NCBI GenBank assembly: GCA_012841065.1
Contig: DUVI01000032.1
Span: 1 to 64,000 of the forward strand
Direction of reading: 5' to 3'
Length of the DNA: 64,000 nt
DNA from: Bacillota bacterium
Lineage (GTDB): Bacteria > Bacillota > Sulfobacillia > Fermentithermobacillales > Fermentithermobacillaceae
A model generated the notes under the pieces. That model was not told the DNA's origin. It worked only from the letters and a program-made list of their open reading frames with translations, and searched no databases. Both the position numbers and the translations under genes were made by a program. Positions 9,242 through 19,703 of the stretch are shown in pieces. Positions within the stretch are counted from its first letter, which is position 1; every line of letters begins with the position of its first letter.

Positions 9242-10522
9242 TTACCCTGTTGTGATTACAACGTCATCCAAAGCGACATAAGGATAGGTGGCGTCGCGTG
9301 TGGCTTTTGTTTCTTGACTGAAGCCAATGAGGTGATCTTTGAAGTGTTTGAATGAATTCATCGAAAACATGCAGTTCTTTACCCTGCCTACTATCTCGCC
9401 TTTTGCAATTTTCAGGCCAAGGGAAATGGTGCCTGACACGTTGCCGCTGAACGGGTTGCCTGTCCAGGCGCCCATTGTGCCGAAAATGATCACCCCTAGG
9501 TCAATACCGGCAATCAGTTGTTCCAATGACTGTTCTCCGGGCAGCAAGATTACCCTATGGGGCATGGGCCCCTGGCCGCTTCCGTTACCCGTAGACTTGG
9601 TGCCCAATTGTCTCGCCGTTTCAAGGTCAGTCAAGATGCTTTTGGGCACTCCCTGATCTATGAGTACATTGCTTTGAGTGGGGACGCCTTCGCGATCGAA
9701 AGGTGCGCTTGACACTTCCCTAGGCAATGTCCCATCGTCAACCAAAGTAACCCTGGGATCAAGCAGTTGCTCGCCTATCTTATCCTCAAGGGGAGATATG
9801 CCCCGGGTGACTGCTTTGCCGTTGAGAGAAGCGATAAACGGGCGTGTGAGGTGCCCAACTTCACCAGGGGCAAAGATCACAGGATAAGTCCCGGCTGTCA
9901 TGCCCACTGTCTGCTTAGACCACTCAAACAGGCGGATCACGTCTTGCTTGAGGCCTTCATAGTCAATGTCATTTGCCCAGGAAGACCTGAACTCGCCAAA
10001 CCTGAGGAAATCATCCCCCTGGATGTATTTGGCCCCAAGCCCTGCACTGACTACCGTCTTCTTGTATTTCCCGGAAAACCCATTGCTGTTATCCAAGCTT
10101 ACCTCCACTACCTGCGTCCTTACAGATGCCGAGGCGCTTATGTTGGGGTCGATCTTCAGGATGGACTGCATGAGATCGTCGCCGATTTCTATCATTTCCG
10201 GGAAATCCAGCTTCGTAACTTCAGGATTCGCCAGTTCTATGTCCTCATACTCAGCCAGGCCGGGAAACTCGTAGTCAACACCGGTGCCGTAGCCGGAGAG
10301 TTCAAGGGCACTCTTAAGCAGTTCAGCCTCAGAGTCCGGCCTGCTTCCCGTAGCAGTACTTAGTTTTCCCGACTTGATCACCCTCACAGTTTTCGAGTCA
10401 AGATTGCTCTCACTGGTACCCTCAAACATGCTGTTCTGGAACGTAACACCCCAGGAGCGCGTTAGCCTGCGGTGGAGTTCTGCTTGAGCGCTTTCAGGAA
10501 GGTTGTGGAATACCCCAGCCAT
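9242..10522 (-). CDS. TldE/PmbA family protein (pair B)
   Basis: GTMGAWTGNPFSGNVSGTISLGLKIAKGEIVGRVKNCMFSMN; start reassigned to ATG at 10522 overlapping the tldD stop (ATGA). Confidence 0.85.
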   Translation of the reverse strand: MAGVFHNLPESAQAELHRRLTRSWGVTFQNSMFEGTSESNLDSKTVRVIKSGKLSTATGSRPDSEAELLKSALELSGYGTGVDYEFPGLAEYEDIELANPEVTKLDFPEMIEIGDDLMQSILKIDPNISASASVRTQVVEVSLDNSNGFSGKYKKTVVSAGLGAKYIQGDDFLRFGEFRSSWANDIDYEGLKQDVIRLFEWSKQTVGMTAGTYPVIFAPGEVGHLTRPFIASLNGKAVTRGISPLEDKIGEQLLDPRVTLVDDGTLPREVSSAPFDREGVPTQSNVLIDQGVPKSILTDLETARQLGTKSTGNGSGQGPMPHRVILLPGEQSLEQLIAGIDLGVIIFGTMGAWTGNPFSGNVSGTISLGLKIAKGEIVGRVKNCMFSMNSFKHFKDHLIGFSQETKATRDATYPYVALDDVVITTG

Positions 10523-11904
10523 CACTTGGCACCTCCCACAATCACGTTTTGAATCCTTATTGACGGGCACAAGCCGCTTGTAGGAAGAGGCATTTGCCCT
10601 CCCTTGCCGCAGCCGCCTGCACCATCCCGTGCGTCAAGGTTCCTGCCGATCATGTCTATGTTCTTGAGCGTGGTGAACACGTTGCCCATTAGTTTGACGT
10701 CTTTGACAAGCTCCGCCAGTTTGCCGTCGCGAATCATGTAACCGTGGCCGGCCATGAAGTTAAACATCTCGCCGTTGGTCTGCCCACCTCCGGATCCAAC
10801 CGCGTAGAGGCCAAGTTTGATGTGCTTTATCATATCCTCAAACGTAGCTTCGCCCGGAGCGATGCAAGTGTTTCTCATCCGCACCAAAGGCGGGAAGGTG
10901 TAGTTGAGTGCACGGGCGCTGCCTGTGAGCTCCTCTCCCATTATACCGGCAGTCTCCCGTGAATGCAGGCGCCCTACTAATACCCCGTCTTTTACAAGGT
11001 AGGTACGCCTGGTGGGAACGCCTTCATCGTCGTACTTGAGGTAGCCGCGATTCTTTGGATACTCGCCGGTATCGTAGATAGTAAGGATATCCCTGCCCAC
11101 CACGCGGCCCAAAGTCATGGCTCTTGCCAAGTTCGAGTCCTTGTACGCATTATCAGCTTCGCTGAGATGGCCGAACGCTTCGTGCACAAACAGCCCGGCC
11201 AGTGCAGGATCGCACACTACAGGATATACGCCGGCCTTGACCTGGGGGGCATCAAGCAATTCTACTGCCAGACTGCACGCTTCCCTGAGGTCGTCGTAGG
11301 CATCCAGCATACAGTCAAACCCTATGGAGCTGCCCCGGCCAACCCGCTTAGAGACAGTGGTCATTCCCCTCCGTGCCGTGGCGCCCAAGTTCGAGCCTAT
11401 GTCCAGTCTTTCCTGTTTGATGTATGTTCCCTCGCTGTTGGTAAAATAGATTGTGCTGATTCTTTCATTGTAGACAATCTGAGCTGCGGTTATTGCCTCA
11501 TCATATCCAAGAATGAAGTCCAGGTAACTGTCTAGAATCCTGACTTTTTCGCTAAGGCTGACGCCCCGTGGGTCCAAAGTGTACTCAGGAACGTACTCGT
11601 CTTCGATTACAGGCGCCTGGGCAAGTTTGCTTTCCCCACCCAGCCTGCCACCTGCAAGTTTGGCCTGCTTAACCGCAGACTTCACCGCATTGTCAAGTTC
11701 ATCCAGGTTGTTGAAGCATGCGAAACCCCACCCACCTTTATGCAGAGCCCTGACGTTCCCTCCGTAAGGAGTGTCCCTTGTAATCGTATCCAGGGTCTTG
11801 CCCTGATAGCTGATGCTGAGCAGCTCGCTCTCTTCAAACCGGATCTCGCAGTAATCCACATCTGCAAGCTTGAGAGCACGCCTTAACAGGTCCTTCATAC
11901 GCAA
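10522..11904 (-). CDS. tldD: TldD family metalloprotease (pair B)
   Basis: GLFVHEAFGHLSEADN (HExxxH); YDDEGVPTRRTYLVKDG. Confidence 0.9.
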   Translation of the reverse strand: MRMKDLLRRALKLADVDYCEIRFEESELLSISYQGKTLDTITRDTPYGGNVRALHKGGWGFACFNNLDELDNAVKSAVKQAKLAGGRLGGESKLAQAPVIEDEYVPEYTLDPRGVSLSEKVRILDSYLDFILGYDEAITAAQIVYNERISTIYFTNSEGTYIKQERLDIGSNLGATARRGMTTVSKRVGRGSSIGFDCMLDAYDDLREACSLAVELLDAPQVKAGVYPVVCDPALAGLFVHEAFGHLSEADNAYKDSNLARAMTLGRVVGRDILTIYDTGEYPKNRGYLKYDDEGVPTRRTYLVKDGVLVGRLHSRETAGIMGEELTGSARALNYTFPPLVRMRNTCIAPGEATFEDMIKHIKLGLYAVGSGGGQTNGEMFNFMAGHGYMIRDGKLAELVKDVKLMGNVFTTLKNIDMIGRNLDARDGAGGCGKGGQMPLPTSGLCPSIRIQNVIVGGAK

Positions 11905-12087
11905 CAGTCACCTCTTTACCGATTTTCCCCTGTTGATGTATTTTCCCCAACATTGCCCTGACTGTCCATTCTCCAAGCGCTCTGCCAGCTCCTTCCTTCG
12001 TGACACGAAAAATCCCGGGACAAAGGGATAGCGGCCGTCACCGGCGAAGCAAATGCTTCAAACCGAGAGTACGAGGAGCGATTTTTC

Positions 12088-14487
12088 ATGACCGCATACG
12101 ATTACGAGAAACTGGGGGTATTCTACCTGGGCAGGCCTTACGACTTAGCCGCCGGAAAACCCCAGAGCGGACTCGTGTTGTACGATTCTAAAGACTTGGT
12201 TACCCACGGGGTATGCGTGGGCATGACAGGAAGCGGCAAGACAGGGTTATGCATTGCCCTTCTGGAAGAGGCGGCAATAGACGGCATCCCGGCGATAATC
12301 ATCGACCCCAAAGGGGACATGTCTAACCTGCTGCTCACTTTCCCCGATCTCCGGCCCGGAGACTTCCGGCCATGGATAAACGAAGATGACGCACGGAGGA
12401 ATAACCTTCCGCCTGACGAATACGCAGCAGCCCAAGCCAATCTCTGGAGAGACGGCCTGGCCGCATGGGGACAGGACGGCAGGCGCATAAGGCGCCTAAG
12501 AGACTCTGCCGAGTTCACAATATATACCCCGGGAAGCACTGCCGGGGTCCCGGTCTCCATACTCAAATCGTTTTCAGCCCCTTCAAAGCAAATAGTGGAA
12601 GATACGGAACTGCTCTCAGAAAGGGTTACCGGGACTACAACCAGCCTGCTTGGGCTTATCGGGCTTGACGCCGACCCTGTCCAGAGCCGGGAACACATAC
12701 TGGTATCTAACATATTGTTCACCGCGTGGCGGCAGGGGATCGACCTGGATTTGCCTACGCTCATACAACAGATCAGCGAACCGCCCTTTGACCGGATAGG
12801 CGTGATGAGTTTGGAGTCCATCTTCCCTGCGGCAGACCGTTTCAAGCTGGCGATGCGGTTCAATAACCTGCTTGCTTCACCGGGATTCGTCCCATGGATG
12901 CAGGGAGAACCATTGGACATAGATAACATCCTCTACACCTCTGCCGGGAAGCCCAGGATTTCTATATTCTCGATAGCCCACCTGAGCGATGCCGAAAGGA
13001 TGTTTTGTGTGGCGTTGTTGCTCAACGAGGTGCTGAGCTGGACCAGGGTTCAGCCTGGTACAACCAGCTTGCGGGCGATACTTTACATGGACGAGATTGC
13101 CGGGTACTTCCCGCCTGTTGCCAATCCCCCTTCCAAAGCACCCCTGTTGACACTGCTCAAACAGGCACGGGCGTTCGGCCTGGGCGTGCTGCTTACCACC
13201 CAGAACCCGGTAGACCTTGACTACAAAGGACTGTCCAACGCGGGAACCTGGTTCGTAGGCCGGCTTCAAACCGAGCGGGACAAAATGCGGGTACTCGACG
13301 GGCTGGAAGGGGTGGCCGGCTCCCAGGGAATAGGGTTCGACAGGCGTGAAATGGACAGAATCCTCTCTGGCCTGGGCAAGCGGGTGTTTGTGATGAACAA
13401 TGTTCACGACGACGGACCAACGGTTTTTGAAACCAGGTGGGTGATGTCATACCTGAGGGGGCCGCTTACCCGGGATCAAATCGCTTACCTGGCCAAATCT
13501 TCTGAGAAGCCGGCGCCGGAACATACTCCTGCCGGATACGCTGCGCCACGCTTCGGCACTGTGGCCCCGGCAACCGGTGACATCCCGGTGCTCCCCCCTG
13601 ACATAAAGCAATGCTTCTTCCCTATCAAAGAGACAATGAAGTACCGGCGGTTTGTGTATAAACCCATGATCCTTGGCAGCGCACAAGTGGTCTTCAGGGA
13701 TACCAAGAGCAACACAGACGCAACCGAGACATATCTTGTGGCTGCACCCTTCTCAGACGACGGTCCGGGCGTTGACTGGGATGAAGCAATAACCTTGGAT
13801 ATTACCCTTTCCGATCTTGAGACCTCGCCGGCAATTGGAATACCTTTCGCGTCCGTCCCGGCTGCGGCCGGAGTTTCCAAGAACTACACTGCATGGGGCA
13901 AGGAGTTTGCCGATTGGTTGTACAGGACAAAGCGGCTGGAACTACTCATGAGCCCTACACTTAAGGCATACTCCCTGCCGGGTGAATCTGAACGCGAGTT
14001 CCGGCTCCGTCTGGATAAGCAATTGCGTGAGAAACGAGACGAAGCCCTGGATGCCCTGCGCAGGAAGTACGCGGCCAAGATTGAAGCGGCTGAGGCCAAA
14101 CTCAGGACGGCAGAGGACGCGGTAGAGCGGCAGAGACTTCAGGCCAAACAGCAACAAATGCAGACGGCTATCTCCATGGGAGCCACGCTCCTGACTGCGC
14201 TTCTTGGCAACAAGAAGATCAGCCAGTCAACCATAGGCAGGGCTACCACCACCGCAAGGAGTGCAACAAGGTATTCCCGGCATCAAGAGGAGACCGCCCG
14301 CCGCGAGCAAACGGCAGAAAGATATCGGGAACGTTTGCAGGCCCTGGAAGCCGAGTTGCACAAGGAGACCGCTGGATTGGCTGAAAAGCTCAATCCGTTG
14401 AATGAAGTTTTCGAGCCGTATATTGTCCGGCCTTTCAAAAAGGATATTTCCGTAAGGCCCTTGATGCTGGTATGGGTTCCTGTGTAA
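12088..14487 (+). CDS. HerA/DUF87-like ATP-binding protein with C-terminal coiled coil
   Basis: Walker A GMTGSGKTGL, AIIIDPKGD, Walker B-like RAILYMDEIAGYFPP, GLGVLLTTQNPVDLDYKGL. Confidence 0.8.
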   Translation: MTAYDYEKLGVFYLGRPYDLAAGKPQSGLVLYDSKDLVTHGVCVGMTGSGKTGLCIALLEEAAIDGIPAIIIDPKGDMSNLLLTFPDLRPGDFRPWINEDDARRNNLPPDEYAAAQANLWRDGLAAWGQDGRRIRRLRDSAEFTIYTPGSTAGVPVSILKSFSAPSKQIVEDTELLSERVTGTTTSLLGLIGLDADPVQSREHILVSNILFTAWRQGIDLDLPTLIQQISEPPFDRIGVMSLESIFPAADRFKLAMRFNNLLASPGFVPWMQGEPLDIDNILYTSAGKPRISIFSIAHLSDAERMFCVALLLNEVLSWTRVQPGTTSLRAILYMDEIAGYFPPVANPPSKAPLLTLLKQARAFGLGVLLTTQNPVDLDYKGLSNAGTWFVGRLQTERDKMRVLDGLEGVAGSQGIGFDRREMDRILSGLGKRVFVMNNVHDDGPTVFETRWVMSYLRGPLTRDQIAYLAKSSEKPAPEHTPAGYAAPRFGTVAPATGDIPVLPPDIKQCFFPIKETMKYRRFVYKPMILGSAQVVFRDTKSNTDATETYLVAAPFSDDGPGVDWDEAITLDITLSDLETSPAIGIPFASVPAAAGVSKNYTAWGKEFADWLYRTKRLELLMSPTLKAYSLPGESEREFRLRLDKQLREKRDEALDALRRKYAAKIEAAEAKLRTAEDAVERQRLQAKQQQMQTAISMGATLLTALLGNKKISQSTIGRATTTARSATRYSRHQEETARREQTAERYRERLQALEAELHKETAGLAEKLNPLNEVFEPYIVRPFKKDISVRPLMLVWVPV

Positions 14488-14627
14488 CAGATGTAGGTTC
14501 AAGTCCGGATTGTGCAACCACAGCTACCTTGGGGTTGACATAAATGAGATAATGGAGATTAGTATTGCGCCGGACGTCGCAGAAAAGCTCGGAGCAACAG
14601 ACACATTACAAAGGAAGTGATTCCATT

Positions 14628-15386
14628 ATGGTTTCCAGAGTAAGAGCAATGGCAATGCTGGTGGCGCTGAGTCTTATAGTGATCATATCCATGGTAGCGG
14701 TTGAAACGCGGCTGATCCAGAACCATTTCCTCAATGTTGCGGTTGAACAGGTTAAAGCCAGCGCTGAGCAAGTGGGCGGCGCAGTGGTTGAACTGGATGT
14801 ACCCCCCGAAGACAGCGACACTTGCCGGGAAGTGGCTTTCTGGATTTACTACAACACAGGGATGCGTGTGCTTATCACAGATTCTGCCGGCACCGTAGTT
14901 GTAGATTCATCAACCGAAGGGCCCTTGACAGGACAGATGATTGAGTCGGAGTTGCTCAAGGCCACAATCACGACGGGAGAGACTAACTCATTTGACCTGC
15001 CGGCAGCAGGACAAGATCAAATGGCAGTCTCAGTTCCGTGGCAATCAGACGGTGGTATTTCAGGCGCTCTGATGATCGTAGGCCCGCTGAAGGCGTTTGC
15101 CAAGGAGGCGATGGATCAGCTCCGCCCCTTCATCTTGCAATCGGGTTTGGGCGCAATACCGGTTGCCCTGGCCGGTGCGTTTGTGCTCTCCCCAGGTTTG
15201 TCCAAAAGGCCTGCTTCTCAAGACGAGCAGGACAGAGCCACGGGTGATACGGCTGAAACAGGCAGTACATGCACTCAAACCGGCGACGCTGCGGCAGATG
15301 TAGAAGAATCTACGGAAGATACTGCGCCACACCAAGAGGTAGAGCAAAGCGGAGCGGATGAACTGCCTGATACACAAAGCCGGTAA
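14628..15386 (+). CDS. Membrane protein resembling the sensor half of a histidine kinase (TM - extracytoplasmic domain - TM) without HAMP/kinase
   Basis: AMLVALSLIVIISMVAVETRLI; FWIYYNTGMRVLITDSAGTVVVDS; second TM then acidic tail. Start placed at ATG 14628. Confidence 0.5.
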   Translation: MVSRVRAMAMLVALSLIVIISMVAVETRLIQNHFLNVAVEQVKASAEQVGGAVVELDVPPEDSDTCREVAFWIYYNTGMRVLITDSAGTVVVDSSTEGPLTGQMIESELLKATITTGETNSFDLPAAGQDQMAVSVPWQSDGGISGALMIVGPLKAFAKEAMDQLRPFILQSGLGAIPVALAGAFVLSPGLSKRPASQDEQDRATGDTAETGSTCTQTGDAAADVEESTEDTAPHQEVEQSGADELPDTQSR

Positions 15387-15485
15387 TGGCGGGCAACACA
15401 AGCACGGCGGAATCAGGTGGAGCCAATAGGTCATCATTTGAGAACCGGTAGGGCTGGGGCAGGATTTCACGCCGGAGCGTGGCGA

Positions 15486-16472
15486 TTACAGCACCTGCAC
15501 CCTGGTCAACCCAGCCCGCCGTGCAATATCAAGTGCATCGCGGTATTCCCTGCCTGAAATCCTCCTGCCAATCACAGGATGACGCCTGGCTTTATAGCAC
15601 GGCCAGTACTGATCCATTATGTTCACATATGTATCCTTGGAGATGTGTGCAGCGATAAACTCCATGACCTTTTCCGTTCCTGCCATATCTCCGGGCAAGA
15701 CCAAGTGCCTCACCAGAAGCCCCCGGACCGCCACTCCGTGCTTATCCGTCACCAAGTCTCCAACCTGCCTGTGCATCTCCTTAACGGCTCTGAAGTTTAC
15801 TTCAGGGTAGTCGGGCGCCATGGAAAACTCTTCAGCCGGCCCAGGCTCCCCATATTTCATGTCGGGCATGTATATATCCACTACCCCGTCGAGAATCTCC
15901 AGGGTTTCCAGGGAATCATACCCTCCGGTGTTGTAGACTATGGGAACCTTAAGCCCCTTGACTGCAGCTAACCTCACAGCAGCAAGAATATTAGGAACCA
16001 CATGGGTCGGCGATACCAGGTTGATATTGTGGCAGCCCAGTTCCTGCAGCCTCAACATGATGCGACTCAATTCCTCATCGGTGATTTCCCAGCCCCGGTC
16101 CAGGTGGGCAATATCATAGTTCTGGCAGTAGATACACTTGAGGTTACAGCCGGCGAAGAAAATCGTGCCTGAACCGCGCCTGCCAACCAGGGGTGGTTCT
16201 TCGCCGAAATGGGGGCCGAAACTTGAGACCTTAGCTCTATCCCCTGTCCTGCAAACACCGGTAGCATGATCCCGGGAGCACCCGGCCTGTTCGCCCTCAG
16301 CTCTTGATTCGGATGACCTGAGCTCAACCGGTGCTCGCTGTGCCTTGCATCGTCTTCCGCACAAAACACACTGCGACATTAGTTCCCGGCTCTTTTCAGT
16401 CTTTTCTTCCCACTGGCTGCCGCTTAACGACAAGTATCCAGGCGGCTGTGGTTCGACAACAAATGACTTCAT
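15486..16472 (-). CDS. Radical SAM protein, PflA-activase-like
   Basis: FFAGCNLKCIYCQNYDIA (CxxxCxxC); YMPDMKYG; NIMDQYWPCYKA. Confidence 0.85.
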   Translation of the reverse strand: MKSFVVEPQPPGYLSLSGSQWEEKTEKSRELMSQCVLCGRRCKAQRAPVELRSSESRAEGEQAGCSRDHATGVCRTGDRAKVSSFGPHFGEEPPLVGRRGSGTIFFAGCNLKCIYCQNYDIAHLDRGWEITDEELSRIMLRLQELGCHNINLVSPTHVVPNILAAVRLAAVKGLKVPIVYNTGGYDSLETLEILDGVVDIYMPDMKYGEPGPAEEFSMAPDYPEVNFRAVKEMHRQVGDLVTDKHGVAVRGLLVRHLVLPGDMAGTEKVMEFIAAHISKDTYVNIMDQYWPCYKARRHPVIGRRISGREYRDALDIARRAGLTRVQVL

Positions 16473-16553
16473 GGCTCCGCGCCAAGGCTCATCACCTATG
16501 ACTCAATCGCGCTTGAGCACCGTGATGGCATACTTCCTCCCTTCTGTCTAGGA

Positions 16554-19500
16554 CTATTCATCAACTACAGGTAGCCTCACCTTTTGGTCTTCCGGGATCT
16601 CACGGTAGTCGTGGCAAGTAAGCACAATCACCTGAAACCAGCCGGATACCTCTTTGAGGATCTCAATAGCCGCCTGCCTGCGGGCTGCGTCAAAATGAAT
16701 GAACGGGTCATCCATGATCATGGGCGGGCATTTACCCTGAGACAAGAGATCGGCCACCCCCAGCCGCACTGCAAAAAGCACCTGGTCCGCCGTTCCCGAT
16801 GACAGTAACTCCTTTTCCTGGGCTCCGTCTATGGGTTTGCCCCGTGACTCGGAATGAAGCAGCGGGCCGAAGTCCTCGGATATCTCCATCCTGGTATACT
16901 TGCCGTTGGTCATCCGCTGGATGTACTTAGACGAAGCGTCTGACAGGAGGTCCAGCATGCCGGAAACAGCCCGGGTACGCGCCTCAGGGAAAGCATCCCT
17001 CAGTATCTCAAGGATCCGGATCTCCCGCTCAATGTGTTCCAATTGCTTCTTCGCGTAATCCAGTTCTTCAGCCACAGCGGCGATATCTTCAGCTCCCCTG
17101 GTTACCAGGTTGAGTGCAGCTTCGGCTAAGCTTTTCCGCTCACCAAGCTGCTCAAGCAGCTGTCTCTTCCCGGCTAATTCGATTTCTGCCTTGACCATCT
17201 CTTCAGCAGACATCCTGTAATGCACGTTTTCGTCCATTTCCCTCTTCGCAAGCGCCAGGCCCACAATAATCCGGGACTCCCTATGCTCCAACTTAGCTTC
17301 ATTTATGCCCTTTATCTGCCCCTCAATCTGGTCCCGTTCACTTTGCTTTGCCTTGAGTTCATGTTCTATGCTTTCCAATCGTTCTTCCAAATCTTCCGGG
17401 ACCGGGCCCGCTGCGAGGAGGTCCTGCTGCTCTTTCTCCATACTCAAGACGCTTTGGCTAAAGGATGAAACCTCAGCGTCCAGCAGGCTTACACTCTTAT
17501 TCCCCAACAAATCCTGTGCCCTTGACCGCATATCTTTAGCCCTTGCTTGGAGGGTTTCAATTTGTTCAGCCTTGGCAACCATATCGTTCAGAGACGTGCA
17601 GCCGGCTTGTCTTACTATGGAATCGATGGAGTCCCTGATGGACTCAATGGTCTCTTGCTTCTCCCCGGTTTTCAGGACATCAATCTTGGCTTTCAGTCCG
17701 GAGATGTCCCGTTCCAGATCCCGGACTTCCCGTCTTACGGCTTGAAGTTCCCGTTCATCGGCGTCCCCATGCAAACCCTTAAGCTTGTCAAGGTCCATGT
17801 CCAGAGCTGCCAACCCGGCTATTACGGCTTGCTCAGCTGCTTGTGCTTGCATGCGAAGCTGTGCTGCTATCCTCTTAGCTGCAGTGCTCAGGTCTTCCTT
17901 ACTTACGTCCAGGTCCGCTGCGGAGACCTGACCGTGCAACCGCTGGGAAGCGACCTCAAGTTGATTTTCAAGGTTCCGGTATTCGTCAAATGCTTGCGAC
18001 AGTTCATCAGGAGTTGCTACGCCGTAACGCCCGAGTATCTGGCCGAGCTTATCCTGGGATTCCCTTAGCTTGACGAAGTACTGTTCTGAATCAGTTGTGC
18101 TGACCTTAATGTCAACAGTGCCGGGAACCACCACTTCCGCCCGCTTGACCGCCGAAAACCTTGCATGTCCAGGTTCAACCTTTTCAAAAGGGCCCCCGTC
18201 AAGGCTGAGATTGGCGCGGACTCCGGGAGCTGGGATGATCTCAACATCCAGTCCTGCGGGCATCTGGTTCATTGCATCAATCTCGTAAGCCAGTGCCACC
18301 GCCTGTTTGACGTGCTCGCCGGACACCGGCACCAGCACCGAAAGTCTGGCCCTTATAGCCTCATATTGCCTGATTGCCTGCTCGAGATGCTTTGCTTGGC
18401 CGGACACCGAATCCAGCTTTTCTGCCTGTTCTGTGGTTTGAAGTATCCGGGACAGCCGCGATTCATGCTCTGACTTAAGTTTCAGCTCTCGCTCAAACCC
18501 GGCAAGCTGTTCCTGGAACTCCTCATAATCACTCCGGGCTTGGTCCAAGGATTGAACGTGATGGGCCAGGGACTGGTATAGTTTCACTGCTTCTTTGACC
18601 TTTTCAGGATCTATAAGCGCAAGACCCTTAATATCCGCTTCAGCCTCCTCCGCCTGGCCTATCAGATCCACCGCCTTATCCCTCAGGTCAGAAAGCCGGG
18701 CCACCTCACTCTTGGCCAAGCCAACATCGCGTTCAATTTGTTGTAACCGGCGTTTCCTGAGGATTTCCGAGTCTAGTTCCGCCTTGATTTGAGTCAGGCG
18801 GTTTACCTCAGGTTCCAGTTCCTCCAACCTCTTCATTAGGAGTTCCCGCTTGTGTTTCAGATCGTTGACAACCTCAAACTCCCCTTTTTCACGCTCATAG
18901 TCACTCTTCGCCTTAGCATAAGCCTTGGCGCTTGCCTGCATTTGTTCTAGCACTGCGATTTGACCCCGGAGTTCGTCTATCTGTTGAGTGACGCTTAACA
19001 ACGTAGTCCTGGCATCTTGCGCTTTCTGCACCTCAGTTGTCACGTCCCTCAGCCTGTCTTCCAGTTCATGGACGCGCATACGGGCAAGGGTGAGTTCACC
19101 CTGGCGGGTGCCTCCCCTCTGTCCTGCCTTAAGTTCACTGATTCTCCTTTGGGCTTCATTGGCCAGTTTGACAACATCCACGCCTGCACCTAGAATGCGT
19201 ACCTCTATGAGCTTCTGGAGATCTCCGGGCCCTGATGCCAGTTCATCTTGAAGCACGCACAGACTGGCTGTATATGCAGGTTCTGCGCCCTGTTGCGGAA
19301 ACCCCAGGAGCCGGGCAACAATCTCTGAGATTTTATGTTTGTCACGCTCGCGCGTTCCGTCAGGTTTGGTTAGGATGTTGGTCCCTGTTTCAAAGTCCCT
19401 GACGATTTCCCACTGCCCGTCCTGAGTGTCTAACGTCAGTTCAATCCTGAAACCTTGGCCGTTTCCCCATCTGGCCAGCCGGCGGACATCTTGCCGGGTA

Positions 19501-19703
19501 GTACCTGCATCGGTGAAAAGACCAAGCTGCACGGCTTTCATTATCCCAGTCTTGCCTGATTCATTAGGGCCGCAAACAAACACCAACCCGGAAGGAAGCT
19601 CAAGTGTATAGTCTTGGAAGGATCTGAACCCTACCATTCTTATTCGCTTGATCCGTACAAACCCTTTGTCAGAAGACACACCGTGCATATGTGCCAGGCT
19701 CAT
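16554..19703 (-). CDS. YhaN/SbcC-like coiled-coil AAA ATPase
   Basis: VFVCGPNESGKTGIMKAVQLGLF, long coiled coil, C-terminal LLSSGTADQVLFAVRLGVADLL...PPMIMDDPFIHFD. Confidence 0.85.
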   Translation of the reverse strand: MSLAHMHGVSSDKGFVRIKRIRMVGFRSFQDYTLELPSGLVFVCGPNESGKTGIMKAVQLGLFTDAGTTRQDVRRLARWGNGQGFRIELTLDTQDGQWEIVRDFETGTNILTKPDGTRERDKHKISEIVARLLGFPQQGAEPAYTASLCVLQDELASGPGDLQKLIEVRILGAGVDVVKLANEAQRRISELKAGQRGGTRQGELTLARMRVHELEDRLRDVTTEVQKAQDARTTLLSVTQQIDELRGQIAVLEQMQASAKAYAKAKSDYEREKGEFEVVNDLKHKRELLMKRLEELEPEVNRLTQIKAELDSEILRKRRLQQIERDVGLAKSEVARLSDLRDKAVDLIGQAEEAEADIKGLALIDPEKVKEAVKLYQSLAHHVQSLDQARSDYEEFQEQLAGFERELKLKSEHESRLSRILQTTEQAEKLDSVSGQAKHLEQAIRQYEAIRARLSVLVPVSGEHVKQAVALAYEIDAMNQMPAGLDVEIIPAPGVRANLSLDGGPFEKVEPGHARFSAVKRAEVVVPGTVDIKVSTTDSEQYFVKLRESQDKLGQILGRYGVATPDELSQAFDEYRNLENQLEVASQRLHGQVSAADLDVSKEDLSTAAKRIAAQLRMQAQAAEQAVIAGLAALDMDLDKLKGLHGDADERELQAVRREVRDLERDISGLKAKIDVLKTGEKQETIESIRDSIDSIVRQAGCTSLNDMVAKAEQIETLQARAKDMRSRAQDLLGNKSVSLLDAEVSSFSQSVLSMEKEQQDLLAAGPVPEDLEERLESIEHELKAKQSERDQIEGQIKGINEAKLEHRESRIIVGLALAKREMDENVHYRMSAEEMVKAEIELAGKRQLLEQLGERKSLAEAALNLVTRGAEDIAAVAEELDYAKKQLEHIEREIRILEILRDAFPEARTRAVSGMLDLLSDASSKYIQRMTNGKYTRMEISEDFGPLLHSESRGKPIDGAQEKELLSSGTADQVLFAVRLGVADLLSQGKCPPMIMDDPFIHFDAARRQAAIEILKEVSGWFQVIVLTCHDYREIPEDQKVRLPVVDE

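Noticed and set aside
14480-14523. tRNA gene or tRNA 3' end (GTAGGTTCAAGTCCGGATTGTGCAACCA)
   Set aside because: The T-stem pairs poorly (GTAGG vs CCGGA) and no D or anticodon arm precedes it. TTGCACAA about 160 nt upstream is inside the HerA-like coding sequence. At most a degenerate att-like remnant.
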